A stretch of 44,823 nucleotides of DNA, taken from assembly GCF_946479965.1 (NCBI RefSeq), contig NZ_CAMLHX010000032.1, positions 1 through 44,823 on the forward strand, given 5' to 3'. This document shows positions 34,568 to 43,050 of the stretch, piece after piece. Numbering within the stretch: position 1 is the first letter of the stretch; every line of letters begins with the position of its first letter. The position numbers and the translations under genes were made by a program. Source of the stretch: an uncultured Mucilaginibacter sp. (GTDB taxonomy: Bacteria > Bacteroidota > Bacteroidia > Sphingobacteriales > Sphingobacteriaceae). The notes below the pieces were generated by a model. That model searched no databases, was not told the DNA's origin, and saw nothing but the letters and a program-made list of their open reading frames with translations.

Positions 34568-35161
34568 ATGACAAAAAATCGCCTGGAAGCGTTTAGCGAC
34601 GGAGTTATAGCCATAATAATTACTATTATGGTGCTTGAATTAAAGGTACCCCACGGCCCGCATCTCGAAGATCTGAAGTCTTTGCAGTTCGTTTTCATCA
34701 GCTACGTAATGAGCTTTATTTACGTAGGCATCTATTGGAATAATCATCACCACATGCTGCATACTGTCCGTTCAATTAACGGAATGGTACTTTGGGCCAA
34801 CATGCACCTGCTTTTCTGGTTGTCAATGGTGCCGTTTGTTACTGCATGGATGGGAGAGAGTCATTTTGCCGAGACCTGGCCGATGGCGCTGTACGGATTC
34901 GTGCTACTAATGAATGCTGTTGCTTATACTATACTGACAGTTGTATTGGTAAAACACGAAGGTGAAGCGTCAATATTAGCCAATGCCCTTGGCCGTGATT
35001 GGAAAGGGAAAATATCTTTGGCGTTCTATTTAGCTGCTATCGCATTGGCTTTTGTAAACACTTATATAAGTTTCAGTTTATATTTTATTGTTGCCTGTAT
35101 ATGGTTCATCCCCGATAGACGGATAGAAATAAAAATGGCTAATGAGCAACACAAAGCTTAA
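34568..35161 (+). CDS. TMEM175-family potassium channel protein
   Basis: A 197-residue membrane protein with about six helices. The first has the family signature RLEAFSDGVIAIIITIMVLEL with the FSD motif near 8-10 that forms the selectivity filter; YWNNHHHMLH follows near 59. Bacterial TMEM175 proteins are tetrameric K+ leak channels. ATG at 34568 is used; a TTG at 34547 would add seven residues. Its stop overlaps the convergent DUF3943 gene's stop by 4 bases (TTAA). Confidence 0.88.
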   Translation: MTKNRLEAFSDGVIAIIITIMVLELKVPHGPHLEDLKSLQFVFISYVMSFIYVGIYWNNHHHMLHTVRSINGMVLWANMHLLFWLSMVPFVTAWMGESHFAETWPMALYGFVLLMNAVAYTILTVVLVKHEGEASILANALGRDWKGKISLAFYLAAIALAFVNTYISFSLYFIVACIWFIPDRRIEIKMANEQHKA

Positions 35162-36612
35162 CGCGGCTGGAATTTATACCTGTCACCATTATTAAAGTTT
35201 ACAGTATACCGTACCGATGCACGCACGTAAGGGTAATTTTTAACTACATCCGGAAAGTTCTTATAATTTCCTTGCAGGGTAAAATATCCCGACTCAGCTA
35301 CAACAGAGAAATTTTTAATGACCTTTACATCCAGTTCGTTTGATACGGCGTGCAGGTAATAATGCGAAGAATTGCCATTTATGGTGTTAAGATACCCGCC
35401 ATTATAATGCAGCCCGTAGGATACCCTGTCAGATAACGCTATGGTTCCTCCACCATTTACAGCAAAGCCTATTCCGTAATCATAGTTACGCATATTGAAT
35501 ATATGATCATCAGGCACTGCACCTAAAAGTATCGGGCCGGCGCCAATATTTGTAGTCAGTTTGAATTTTTTTGGCAAAGTAAATTCAGAGATCAGGTTGA
35601 TCTTGACGCTTTGTCCTCCATAAAAAAAAGACTGGTTGTTGATGTAATCATAATTGGCTGATAAAACAGCAACGTGGTTAATTTCTTTGTTAGACCGTAT
35701 GCGCCAACCCGCTAACGATCCATATACACTTACCACATTAACCATTGAGCTGTCGTCCTTACCTCCTTCAATGTTTACTACTATATTACTAAACGGAGTA
35801 CGATATCCCTGGTAGGGCGTGCCATAAATAAATTTCATATGCCCATACCAGCCAAACCTGCCACGGTTGTCGGCACTATAACGGCGATAACCGAGGTCAA
35901 ATTCTGCTAATACTTTTGATGAGTCGCGTTCTGTGGTGTTACGTGTTGATTTGCCAAACTTGCCGGTAATAATTCTATTAAAGCCATTCATAGGGCTTAC
36001 CACAAATGCCAGCACTTCGCTGCCATATCGCTTAAAGCCGCGGCCACGGTTGTTCACTATCATGTTAGATAACCGATAGGTCATTTCGCCTAAAACTATA
36101 CCACCAAAGGTGGTGTTAACGGCGTCATTAATAGAAGGCCGCTCGGTTTCGGCCAGGGTTTCCCAAACCAAAGTTCCTGCTACAGTACCCGGTATTGATT
36201 CCCAAAAGTTATAACCATTTGCCCTGAAAGAGGTAAAATATAAACTGCCATGATAGGGATGTCCAAACTGGTTTGTTTGAAAAGGATCTCTATCCCATTC
36301 CCATGCACTGGGTTTAAGGTTACGGCACATGCTTGCCAGGTTAATATCAGCGTAATCTTTGTTTACAACGAACTTATCATACAGCCATGGCGTTACCAAT
36401 GAAATGCCCGTTTGAAATGCTGCTCGTCCAAAATGCTTTTCGCGTGGAGCTTCTACCGGTGGTCTTTTTCGTTTAATAGAATCAACAACCTCTGGGACCT
36501 CTAAAACAGGCATTACTTGTGCCACAGCGCCGGCGCAATAAACAGTTAGAATAAACACAAAAGACAGTACCGTCTTTATGGAGAACTTACAGGCAAAAGG
36601 TCGGAATAGCAT
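35158..36612 (-). CDS. DUF3943 outer-membrane protein
   Basis: A 484-residue exported protein of family DUF3943. Signal peptide about 1-31 (FSFVFILTVYCAGAVAQ region). The conserved core is near 105-190: WEWDRDPFQTNQFGHPYHGSLYFT and FWESIPGTVAGTLVWET. The rest alternates hydrophobic residues and ends in a Tyr/Phe-rich stretch, as for a barrel. No function is known for the family. ATG at 36612 (MLFRPF) is chosen over a longer frame because it places the signal peptide properly. Confidence 0.83.
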   Translation of the reverse strand: MLFRPFACKFSIKTVLSFVFILTVYCAGAVAQVMPVLEVPEVVDSIKRKRPPVEAPREKHFGRAAFQTGISLVTPWLYDKFVVNKDYADINLASMCRNLKPSAWEWDRDPFQTNQFGHPYHGSLYFTSFRANGYNFWESIPGTVAGTLVWETLAETERPSINDAVNTTFGGIVLGEMTYRLSNMIVNNRGRGFKRYGSEVLAFVVSPMNGFNRIITGKFGKSTRNTTERDSSKVLAEFDLGYRRYSADNRGRFGWYGHMKFIYGTPYQGYRTPFSNIVVNIEGGKDDSSMVNVVSVYGSLAGWRIRSNKEINHVAVLSANYDYINNQSFFYGGQSVKINLISEFTLPKKFKLTTNIGAGPILLGAVPDDHIFNMRNYDYGIGFAVNGGGTIALSDRVSYGLHYNGGYLNTINGNSSHYYLHAVSNELDVKVIKNFSVVAESGYFTLQGNYKNFPDVVKNYPYVRASVRYTVNFNNGDRYKFQPR

Positions 36613-36741
36613 ATTTAAATATCGGCACAATAGGAAAACGGAACTAATAATTGTAGTACCGCCCGGGATGCCAATGTAGTAAAGCAAGAATTTGTTAAAA
36701 TGTTTGCACTGCGTTAACTTTTACAGTGCAAACATTTTGAT

Positions 36742-37194
36742 TTAGCCATTATAAGCAGCCTGCAACTTAGCAATATCCAGTTTGCCCATTTGCATCATAG
36801 CCTGCATAGCGCGTTGTGAACCCGCTGCATCAGGTCCCCACAAAACAGAACCAAGCATTTGCGGTACAATTTGCCACGACAGGCCAAATTTGTCTTTCAG
36901 CCATCCGCATTGGCTTTCCTTTCCGCCATCCGCAGTTAGTTTTTCCCAAAAATAGTCAACCTCGCTCTGGTCGGCACAGTTCACGTAAAACGATACCGAC
37001 TCATTAAATTTAAAAAGCGGGCCGCCATTAAGTACCATAAATTCCTGGCCGTTGATAGTAAAGGAGGCTGTAAGTACTTTATCGCCCACTTTATGGACGC
37101 CGCCTATTTTGGCATCACTGAAAACAGAAACGTAAAAGTTCATCGCCTCTTCGGCATTGTTGTCAAACCATAAGAATGGGGTTATTTTTTGCAT
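36742..37194 (-). CDS. VOC-fold protein, PhnB-like
   Basis: A 150-residue protein of the vicinal-oxygen-chelate superfamily, PhnB/3-demethylubiquinone methyltransferase-like subgroup: ITPFLWFDNNAEEAMNFYVSVF (4-25), FKFNESVSFYVNCADQSEVDYFW, CGWLKDKFGLSWQIVPQML. Despite the historical name it has no methyltransferase domain; members are small metal-binding proteins with unknown substrate. An AT-rich 233-base gap follows upstream. Confidence 0.87.
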   Translation of the reverse strand: MQKITPFLWFDNNAEEAMNFYVSVFSDAKIGGVHKVGDKVLTASFTINGQEFMVLNGGPLFKFNESVSFYVNCADQSEVDYFWEKLTADGGKESQCGWLKDKFGLSWQIVPQMLGSVLWGPDAAGSQRAMQAMMQMGKLDIAKLQAAYNG

Positions 37195-37399
37195 GATTTT
37201 TTCCTCCTATAAATGTTATTTCAAATAACTGTTTTTGTTGATGTAAAGATAAAGGGCACCTTGCTTACCAAGTGAGGTGCATAAGCGACAACATACAGGG
37301 GGAATTGAGTCAAGGTATAACGGCTAATGAATAGATACTCAAACGCAAAAATGTTGAGATAAAACTAGCGCAGGAAGTGTAAATAAAAATCAAAGTTTA

Positions 37400-37407
37400 T
37401 ATATTTG
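37400..37407 (+). promoter_or_regulatory. -7 promoter box TATATTTG
   Basis: TATATTTG matches the TAnnTTTG box and lies 20 bases before the ATG of the small membrane protein gene. No clear TTTG box is present 19-20 bases upstream, so this is only half a promoter. Confidence 0.45.
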
Positions 37408-37427
37408 CGCCATATAGTATATAATAA

Positions 37428-37637
37428 ATGAAAAACTTAGGACTTATTATAACAGTAGTTGGATTAGCCATAATTGCAGGTTGTTTCTTTTTAACTCCTC
37501 CGCACGCATTAAACGCAGCAGATTCTGAAAGTGGACTTAATGCTGAAGCAGCATTAACTTTCGGTGGCTTTATAGTTTTTGGTGTTGGCGTTGTAATGTA
37601 TATTTCAAGCCTTCCGTTTGCTAACCAAAAGAAATAA
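37428..37637 (+). CDS. Small membrane protein, unknown function
   Basis: A 69-residue protein with two hydrophobic segments (about 5-23 and 43-62) around a polar Ala/Glu-rich loop. LAIIAGC in the first segment looks like a lipobox (Cys19), so it could be a lipoprotein with one further membrane segment. I do not recognise a family. It has its own -7 box and a terminator. Confidence 0.6.
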   Translation: MKNLGLIITVVGLAIIAGCFFLTPPHALNAADSESGLNAEAALTFGGFIVFGVGVVMYISSLPFANQKK

Positions 37638-37710
37638 AATTTATAAGGACATTTAATGATTGCGATACCTAATATCGCAGTATTCTTTGTCTCTGATATT
37701 TACGAAATAG

Positions 37711-37749
37711 AAAAAGGAGCCTCGTATTTTTGCGGGGCTCCCTTTTTTT
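37711..37749 (+). terminator. Rho-independent terminator after the small membrane protein gene
   Basis: Stem GGAGCCTCG (37716-37724) / CGGGGCTCC (37733-37741) with one T-G wobble, loop of eight T-rich bases, followed by seven T. Confidence 0.85.
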
Positions 37750-37886
37750 ATCACCACCATGTTGGCCTTTAAACCTGCGGGTTTTTGTTCAGATGCTTAA
37801 GTAAAAATTAGCATATTTTTAGCATCCTGATAATCAGAATTTTACGTGAAGTTTACAGCTAAATTTCCTGACCTATAAGTTGTTTC

Positions 37887-37982
37887 ACTTTGTTCCGGCC
37901 TGAAACTACAAAGCGCTATCTGTCAAATGCTTACTAAAATTTCTGTTCCGGTGTGTTCCGCTTATTCCGGAACAAACACATC
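37887..37982. repeat. TTCCGG word-repeat cluster
   Basis: TGTTCCGG occurs at 37891 and 37944, then TGTTCCG at 37953 and ATTCCGGAACA at 37964-37974, the last forming a palindrome. The layout (one copy, about 55-65 bases, then a close pair) matches the TTGCAA cluster at 8813-8931, with a different core word. The remainder of the gene-free stretch 37638-38000 contains the terminator and nothing else recognised. Confidence 0.45.
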
Positions 37983-38000
37983 AAGTGATGAAAGCATCGG

Positions 38001-39773
38001 CTATATTCTTTGAATCTCCGGCTTGAAAGGCTTTTCAAAAGGTTTTACCCCTTTTACACCCACCTTACGGCGATATACCTTATCGTTTATCGTTACGTAC
38101 ATAACATCAAAATTCGGCCCGCCAAAACAAAGATTTGAAGGGTTGCCTTTGCCAGGAGTTGGGATTATAGTAATCACCCTGCTCTGCTCATCAAGCACCT
38201 GTATGCCCATTCTGGTTGTAACCCACATGCGGCCATTAGCATCAAATTTTACGCCGTCAGACCATGCGTTATCTGCATCATCCGGTACATGCAGCCAACC
38301 CAGGCGTTGCTTGTTGGTAAGAGTTCCATCAGCCTTTATATTAAAAACATAAACCCAATGCGAAGCCGATTCGCACACATATAACATAGTTTGGTCTACA
38401 CTTAGGGCCAGTCCGTTGGCAAACTTCAAACCTTCATCTACCACAACCTTTTGGCCGTTGGGTCTTACCAGATATATCTTACTTGGCTTGTCAACGCCAT
38501 TTGGAGCGGTCACATACATGTTTCCGTTGTTTCCAATAGCAATATCGTTGCCGTTAATAACATCGCTTGCAACAATAGTTGCTTTGTTATTATCGTCATA
38601 GCTTATAATCTGATTGGTTGCGTTTGCTACGGTATAACGCTTGCCATCAGGGCCAAATGCCGTTCCACTTGCTTTTTTTGCATCGACATTTAATTGGGTA
38701 AGCTTGCCGTTTAAATCAACCTTATATGTTTTTGAATTGGGAATATCCTGAAAAAAGACCTCGCCTGCGGCATTAGTAGCCGTGCCCTCACTAAATCCAT
38801 ATCCTTCGCCAACCAGTTCCCAACCTTCGTTAGGAATGATTATCTTATTGGTATAGGCATTCTTTGAAATTCCGACTTTAACCGGCTCAGGGTAGCCCTT
38901 CCATAAAAAGCGCATAGCCTGCGGAAATACCGCTGTGGCGTGAGTACTGTTGTGGGCTCCTTCACCCCATGAGTGCTCCACCTCATAACCGGCGAACTTA
39001 AATGCCCGTTCCATCATTTGCGCGGTTATCCACCAGTCACCTGCATAGTTGTTTAGGTCGTTTGTGCCATCCTGCAAGAATACTCTTATCGGTCTGGGCT
39101 CATATTTCCGTATTAGGGTGGCGAATCTTTCTCCACCGCGTAAGCCAACAAAGGTGCTTATCGCGCTGAAAACCCTCGAGAAAGATTCCGGACGTTCCCA
39201 GGCAACATTAAAACCTGCAATAGCACCGCTGCTTTGCCCGCCAATAGCCCTGTCGTTAGCGCTTTTTGAAAGCATAATCACACGGCCGTCTTTAGTTTTC
39301 TGTTTCTCAACAAATGGTAAAACCTCAGTCAGTAAAAATCGTGCGTAGTTATCGCCTAAGCCATCATACTCATAGCTGCGGTTGTTACGGTTACTGGCAG
39401 TTTGTGTGTTTTCGGCAACCACTTGTCCGGGGGTTACAAAAACTCCAATTGTAACAGGCATTTCTTTACTATTGATCAAATTATCAAAAACCGTAGGCGC
39501 TTTAAACTGAACGGCGTCCTGATTTACATATAAGCAAGCGGCTTTTTTTCCGTCATATTGCGCAGGTACATAAATAGTAACCGTGCGCGTCGTTCCGGGG
39601 AATATTTTGGATTCCGTAAAAGGCAATTGTATTAATTCGCCCTGTGGCACACCTGCGTGTACTACCGAAGCAGAATCAACCGGATATTTTTCTACAGGTG
39701 CCTGTGAAAATGCAACTTGCAGAGCAAAACAAAAAACAAAAGCCAGGGCTTTCATCGATTTTAGCGTGTTCAT
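38001..39773 (-). CDS. Exported esterase fused to SMP-30/gluconolactonase-like propeller
   Basis: A 590-residue secreted protein (signal peptide about 1-23). Residues 45-300 form an alpha/beta-hydrolase of the putative-esterase (Fes/EstD) type: TRTVTIYVPAQYDG, nucleophile in GGQSSGAIAG, a QDGTNDLN Asp segment and a late His in EGAHNSTH. Residues about 320-580 resemble SMP-30/LRE six-bladed propellers: FSEGTATNAAGEVFFQD, VINGNDIAIGNNGNMYVTAP, WSDGVKFDANGRMWVTT and PSNLCFGGPNFDVMYVT. The two activities suggest hydrolysis of an ester and a lactone in one substrate, which is inference. Its start lies 10 bases downstream of a perfect palindrome. Confidence 0.85.
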   Translation of the reverse strand: MNTLKSMKALAFVFCFALQVAFSQAPVEKYPVDSASVVHAGVPQGELIQLPFTESKIFPGTTRTVTIYVPAQYDGKKAACLYVNQDAVQFKAPTVFDNLINSKEMPVTIGVFVTPGQVVAENTQTASNRNNRSYEYDGLGDNYARFLLTEVLPFVEKQKTKDGRVIMLSKSANDRAIGGQSSGAIAGFNVAWERPESFSRVFSAISTFVGLRGGERFATLIRKYEPRPIRVFLQDGTNDLNNYAGDWWITAQMMERAFKFAGYEVEHSWGEGAHNSTHATAVFPQAMRFLWKGYPEPVKVGISKNAYTNKIIIPNEGWELVGEGYGFSEGTATNAAGEVFFQDIPNSKTYKVDLNGKLTQLNVDAKKASGTAFGPDGKRYTVANATNQIISYDDNNKATIVASDVINGNDIAIGNNGNMYVTAPNGVDKPSKIYLVRPNGQKVVVDEGLKFANGLALSVDQTMLYVCESASHWVYVFNIKADGTLTNKQRLGWLHVPDDADNAWSDGVKFDANGRMWVTTRMGIQVLDEQSRVITIIPTPGKGNPSNLCFGGPNFDVMYVTINDKVYRRKVGVKGVKPFEKPFKPEIQRI

Positions 39774-39782
39774 TTTTTATTG

Positions 39783-39813
39783 ATTTATATATTTGGTTAT
39801 CAAATATATAAAT
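39783..39813. promoter_or_regulatory. Perfect 13-base inverted repeat in front of the esterase fusion gene
   Basis: ATTTATATATTTG (39783-39795), spacer GTTAT, CAAATATATAAAT (39801-39813). Both arms contain TATATTTG, the TAnnTTTG promoter box, one on each strand. On the minus strand the box at 39801-39808 ends 28 bases before the gene's ATG. The repeat could be an operator covering the promoter or could hold two divergent promoters. Confidence 0.55.
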
Positions 39814-39890
39814 TAATCATAAACAGGCTCAACCCTTAAAAGCACTATGTTTTTGATGAGGAACTTTTTGCTATAATATTTGCGGGTAAC

Positions 39891-39923
39891 AAAAAAAATC
39901 CTTCCCCCAAGAGGGAGAAGGAT
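39891..39923 (-). terminator. Rho-independent terminator of the TonB receptor gene
   Basis: Read on the minus strand: ATCCTTC (39923-39917), an internal CCC/GGG pairing, then GAAGGAT (39904-39898) and eight T. It lies 21 bases after the TonB receptor stop codon. Confidence 0.85.
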
Positions 39924-39943
39924 CGTAAAGTATTAAAGACAGT

Positions 39944-42241
39944 CTAATTGATATTAAGCGGTACGTATAAGCTGAAAGTTACGTTCCGCCCGGGATTGTA
40001 AACCCCGAACGTAGGATCCGTTAACGCCAAACGTCCCGGGCGCAGGCGGTTAAGCGCGTCATAGTAGCGTTTATCAGTCAGGTTATTTCCTGATACGGCT
40101 AGTTTAACAGCCTGTTTGCCTATGTTAAATGTTGCACCTACGCCCGCGTTTAGCAGCGTGTAACCACCTGCCGGTGTTTCAAAAGTTGGGTCAATACGGT
40201 TCTGACTAAAAAAATTATCAAGACCTAACGAGATGTAAAAGTTTTTTAATCTGGTTACTTTAGGTTCAAACCGTAATGTATTATGAATAACCCCTGCTGG
40301 TATAAGCGCGAGTGGCCTATTGAATGTGTTGTTTTGTGCGTGGGTGTATGAGAATGCATTGTCAAAATGAAGAAACCCGGCAGGGTGCAGATTAAGGCTT
40401 CCTTCCAGGCCGTAAAGGTTTGCGTTTACCTGTCCGTAACGATAGACGTCAAAGTTTTGCGGATCGCCATTTTCATCGGGCTGGGTAATTTGTTCTCCGG
40501 CCTTTGCCGATGCATATATGTAATTGTTAATATAGTTTTCATACACGCCAAAACTTCCCGAAAATATATCGGCATCAAAATCAAGCGTAGCATCGGCCTG
40601 ATAACTGCGTTCAGGTTTCAGATTGGGGTTGCCTATCTCGTAACGCACAGTGCCTTCATGTGCACCATTTGAACCCAACTCGGCAGGGTTGGGGGCACGA
40701 AATGCTGAACCTGCGTTAGCTTTAAAAGTGAGAGCGTCGTTAAAGGAGTGGGTGTAGCCAACAGCACCGCTCAGGTTGCTGAACCTGTTTTTAAATCCCG
40801 AAAATTGTTCGGCACCATTTACAAAAAGCTGTTTGCCATCGTTATTTATATAATCGTAACGTAAACCCGCGTTAAAGGTGTTTTTATCCCACGACTTTTT
40901 GATGTAGACGAAAGTTCCTACAGATGTCTGGTCATAATCTGGAATCAGGTATTCAAAACCTTTGTTCGTACTACGTTCGTTCGATGCGCTCAAGCCTATT
41001 ATGGGTTGCCAGCCATCTGCCTCTCCTAAATAATATTTGGCATCCGCAGAAAAAGTATTTAGGTCAAAAAACAGGGCGGGGTCTAAGTTTTCCAGTTCGC
41101 GGCGTTGATTCTTTTGATAACCAAGATCAAGTTTAAGAGTATTATTACCGATGATGAAATTATTATTTAATGCCAGTTTATAATGGCGGATATCCTGCCT
41201 TGGGAAATCAAGTGTGCGACTGCTGGCTTTATCCGTATATAACGCGTCGCCCGGTTCTGCTTCGTTAAAACCTATGTTGTTTTTAAAATAGGAGAAATTA
41301 AGGTGAGAATACCCCCACTCTTTATTAAGGCCAAGCATGCCGCTCAAACTGGTGTTATTAAAGCCGCTGTTGTCATAATAACCCACCGGAGTTTTAAAGG
41401 AGTATGCGTTTTGATATGAGCCACGGCCGCGCCATACGAAACCGTTATTGTTACCACTTAACATTAATGATGTATTAGTGAGGCCGTTATTGGTTGCGTA
41501 GCTGCTCAATACCTCGCCTTTCATTTTTCCCGGCGAGGGCACTAAGGGATCAAGTACATTGATAACGCCGCCAATAGCGTCAGATCCATATAGAAGGGAG
41601 GCTGCACCGCGAAGCACTTCAACGCGATCGGCTTGATTTTGATCTATTTCTATACCGTGTTCATCGCCCCATTGCTGGCCTTGTTGTTTTACACCGTTGG
41701 TAAGAGTAACCACCCGATTATAACTAAGGCCGCGGATAACGGGTTTTGATATGGCACCACCGGTGGTAATTTGCCCCATGCCGGGTACCTGGCGCGACAA
41801 TGCGTCTACCAAATTTGTTGAAGGCGCAAGCAGTTCCTCACGCGATACGCTGCTTGCCGAAGTGCTGTTACTTTTATTGCTGGATGTTATAGGCGTACCG
41901 GTAATTACCACCTCTTTTATCTCAACAATACTACGCTCCAGCGCGAAATTTAAAGCGCCGCCGGTAGCAAGGTCAATAGTTTTTACTTGTGTTTTATAAC
42001 CCGAATAACGTGCTTCAATAACGTAGCGGCCCCGGGATGGGAGTGAGGCAAATGAGAATTGGCCGTTTGCATCACTAATTGTACTCAACCGTAACTGAGA
42101 TATGGTAATTACAGCGCCCGGCAAATTTTCGCCTGTTTTGGCGTCTGTTATAGTGCCGCTTACCGAGCCAGTGGCGCTTGCGAATAAATAATATGGAAAT
42201 ATTACAGCTATAAAAAAGCTGAATAATAATTTTAGTTTCAT
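39944..42241 (-). CDS. TonB-dependent outer-membrane receptor, ZnuD-like
   Basis: A 765-residue receptor. Signal peptide about 1-22; carboxypeptidase-like regulatory domain about 23-105 (GSVSGTITDAKTGENLPGAVI); plug about 110-235 with a TonB-box region (IKEVVITG) and RVEVLRGAASLLYGSDAIGGVINV; a 22-strand barrel to the C-terminus, ending in the aromatic strand NVTFSLYVPL. The plug segment RVVTLTNGVKQQGQQWGDEHG, with acidic and His residues, is typical of ZnuD-like metal receptors. With the upstream His/Cys-rich protein this suggests zinc or copper uptake; the metal is inference. ATG at 42241 (MKLKLL) is used. It ends at a clear terminator. Confidence 0.9.
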   Translation of the reverse strand: MKLKLLFSFFIAVIFPYYLFASATGSVSGTITDAKTGENLPGAVITISQLRLSTISDANGQFSFASLPSRGRYVIEARYSGYKTQVKTIDLATGGALNFALERSIVEIKEVVITGTPITSSNKSNSTSASSVSREELLAPSTNLVDALSRQVPGMGQITTGGAISKPVIRGLSYNRVVTLTNGVKQQGQQWGDEHGIEIDQNQADRVEVLRGAASLLYGSDAIGGVINVLDPLVPSPGKMKGEVLSSYATNNGLTNTSLMLSGNNNGFVWRGRGSYQNAYSFKTPVGYYDNSGFNNTSLSGMLGLNKEWGYSHLNFSYFKNNIGFNEAEPGDALYTDKASSRTLDFPRQDIRHYKLALNNNFIIGNNTLKLDLGYQKNQRRELENLDPALFFDLNTFSADAKYYLGEADGWQPIIGLSASNERSTNKGFEYLIPDYDQTSVGTFVYIKKSWDKNTFNAGLRYDYINNDGKQLFVNGAEQFSGFKNRFSNLSGAVGYTHSFNDALTFKANAGSAFRAPNPAELGSNGAHEGTVRYEIGNPNLKPERSYQADATLDFDADIFSGSFGVYENYINNYIYASAKAGEQITQPDENGDPQNFDVYRYGQVNANLYGLEGSLNLHPAGFLHFDNAFSYTHAQNNTFNRPLALIPAGVIHNTLRFEPKVTRLKNFYISLGLDNFFSQNRIDPTFETPAGGYTLLNAGVGATFNIGKQAVKLAVSGNNLTDKRYYDALNRLRPGRLALTDPTFGVYNPGRNVTFSLYVPLNIN

Positions 42242-42308
42242 TACAAGAATGTTTAACTGAATTTTTAACAAAGGATTAATTATGCCCTAACAGGCACGCT
42301 TGCTTCGG

Positions 42309-42626
42309 TTAAATAAGCGGCGGGCCGCGCGTTGCCGCTAGAACCAGCGATATACTTTGATAGGAAAGGCCTGCTAACTGCAGTCGTTTATAAACGGTAC
42401 CATAAATTACGGTATGATTCAGGTCGACACTTAAAAGTGCTGTTGAACTATGGTTAAGCTGACAAATTTTACAATTCTCGTCTGTGCTGGCGGGCGCACT
42501 GTGTTTCGACGGGTTTGTTTTAGAAAAGGAGGTAACGTGGCTGTGGGTAAAAACAATGACCTGTCCCGTGGTAAAACACAGAAGCAGAGTAAAGGCAGCT
42601 ATAATTTTTATCGTCCTATTCTTCAT
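42309..42626 (-). CDS. Small exported His/Cys-rich protein, DUF2946-like
   Basis: A 105-residue protein with a signal peptide or N-terminal membrane segment (about 6-24). Its mature part has FTHSHV near 26-31 and CKICQLNHSS near 52-61, likely metal ligands, and ends in TRGPPLI, a feature of several small proteins beside metal receptors. I place it near DUF2946 on layout only. It precedes the TonB receptor gene by 67 bases on the same strand, so it probably works with it in metal uptake or sensing. The upstream start is TTG at 42638, but ATG at 42626 gives a better signal peptide. Confidence 0.62.
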   Translation of the reverse strand: MKNRTIKIIAAFTLLLCFTTGQVIVFTHSHVTSFSKTNPSKHSAPASTDENCKICQLNHSSTALLSVDLNHTVIYGTVYKRLQLAGLSYQSISLVLAATRGPPLI

Positions 42627-42708
42627 AACGCGCGACAAATATAGCTATTAAAAACTAAAAGCAACATGCTTGCATTAAGTAAGTTTTAGGTTACCTACGT
42701 GTTAAGAT

Positions 42709-42921
42709 CTACGATTTCTTGGCTGTTGCGAAAATAATTATGCCGCCTACAAGTAAAATACCGCCTGCATATGGCGGCCAGGTAACAGTTTTTTCTTTGT
42801 CTGCAGATATTTCCAAAGGACCCGCATCAACTACTTTTTCTTTCTTAGTGTAAGTAAAGCCGGTCCAGATCAGCATCACTGCGCCAATCACTATTATTAT
42901 AATTCCAATTGTTCTGTTCAT
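42709..42921 (-). CDS. Small two-helix membrane protein, unknown function
   Basis: A 70-residue protein: membrane segment about 4-21, a polar loop (TKKEKVVDAGPLEISADKEKTVTWP) and a second segment about 48-65, with a KKS tail. The pattern of a short membrane hairpin with KEKVVD-x-GP is shared by many small Bacteroidota proteins of unknown role. Stands alone. Confidence 0.65.
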   Translation of the reverse strand: MNRTIGIIIIVIGAVMLIWTGFTYTKKEKVVDAGPLEISADKEKTVTWPPYAGGILLVGGIIIFATAKKS

Positions 42922-43050
42922 GGCAGGATATTTTATAGTGCGATATTATAACCGCCTCAATGCGAAATTGTTTGCTCATGATAAGAGACGAACTGTAATA
43001 AAAAAAGGGCGAAGACCAAACTGATCCCCACCCCAACTTTACAAAAAATT

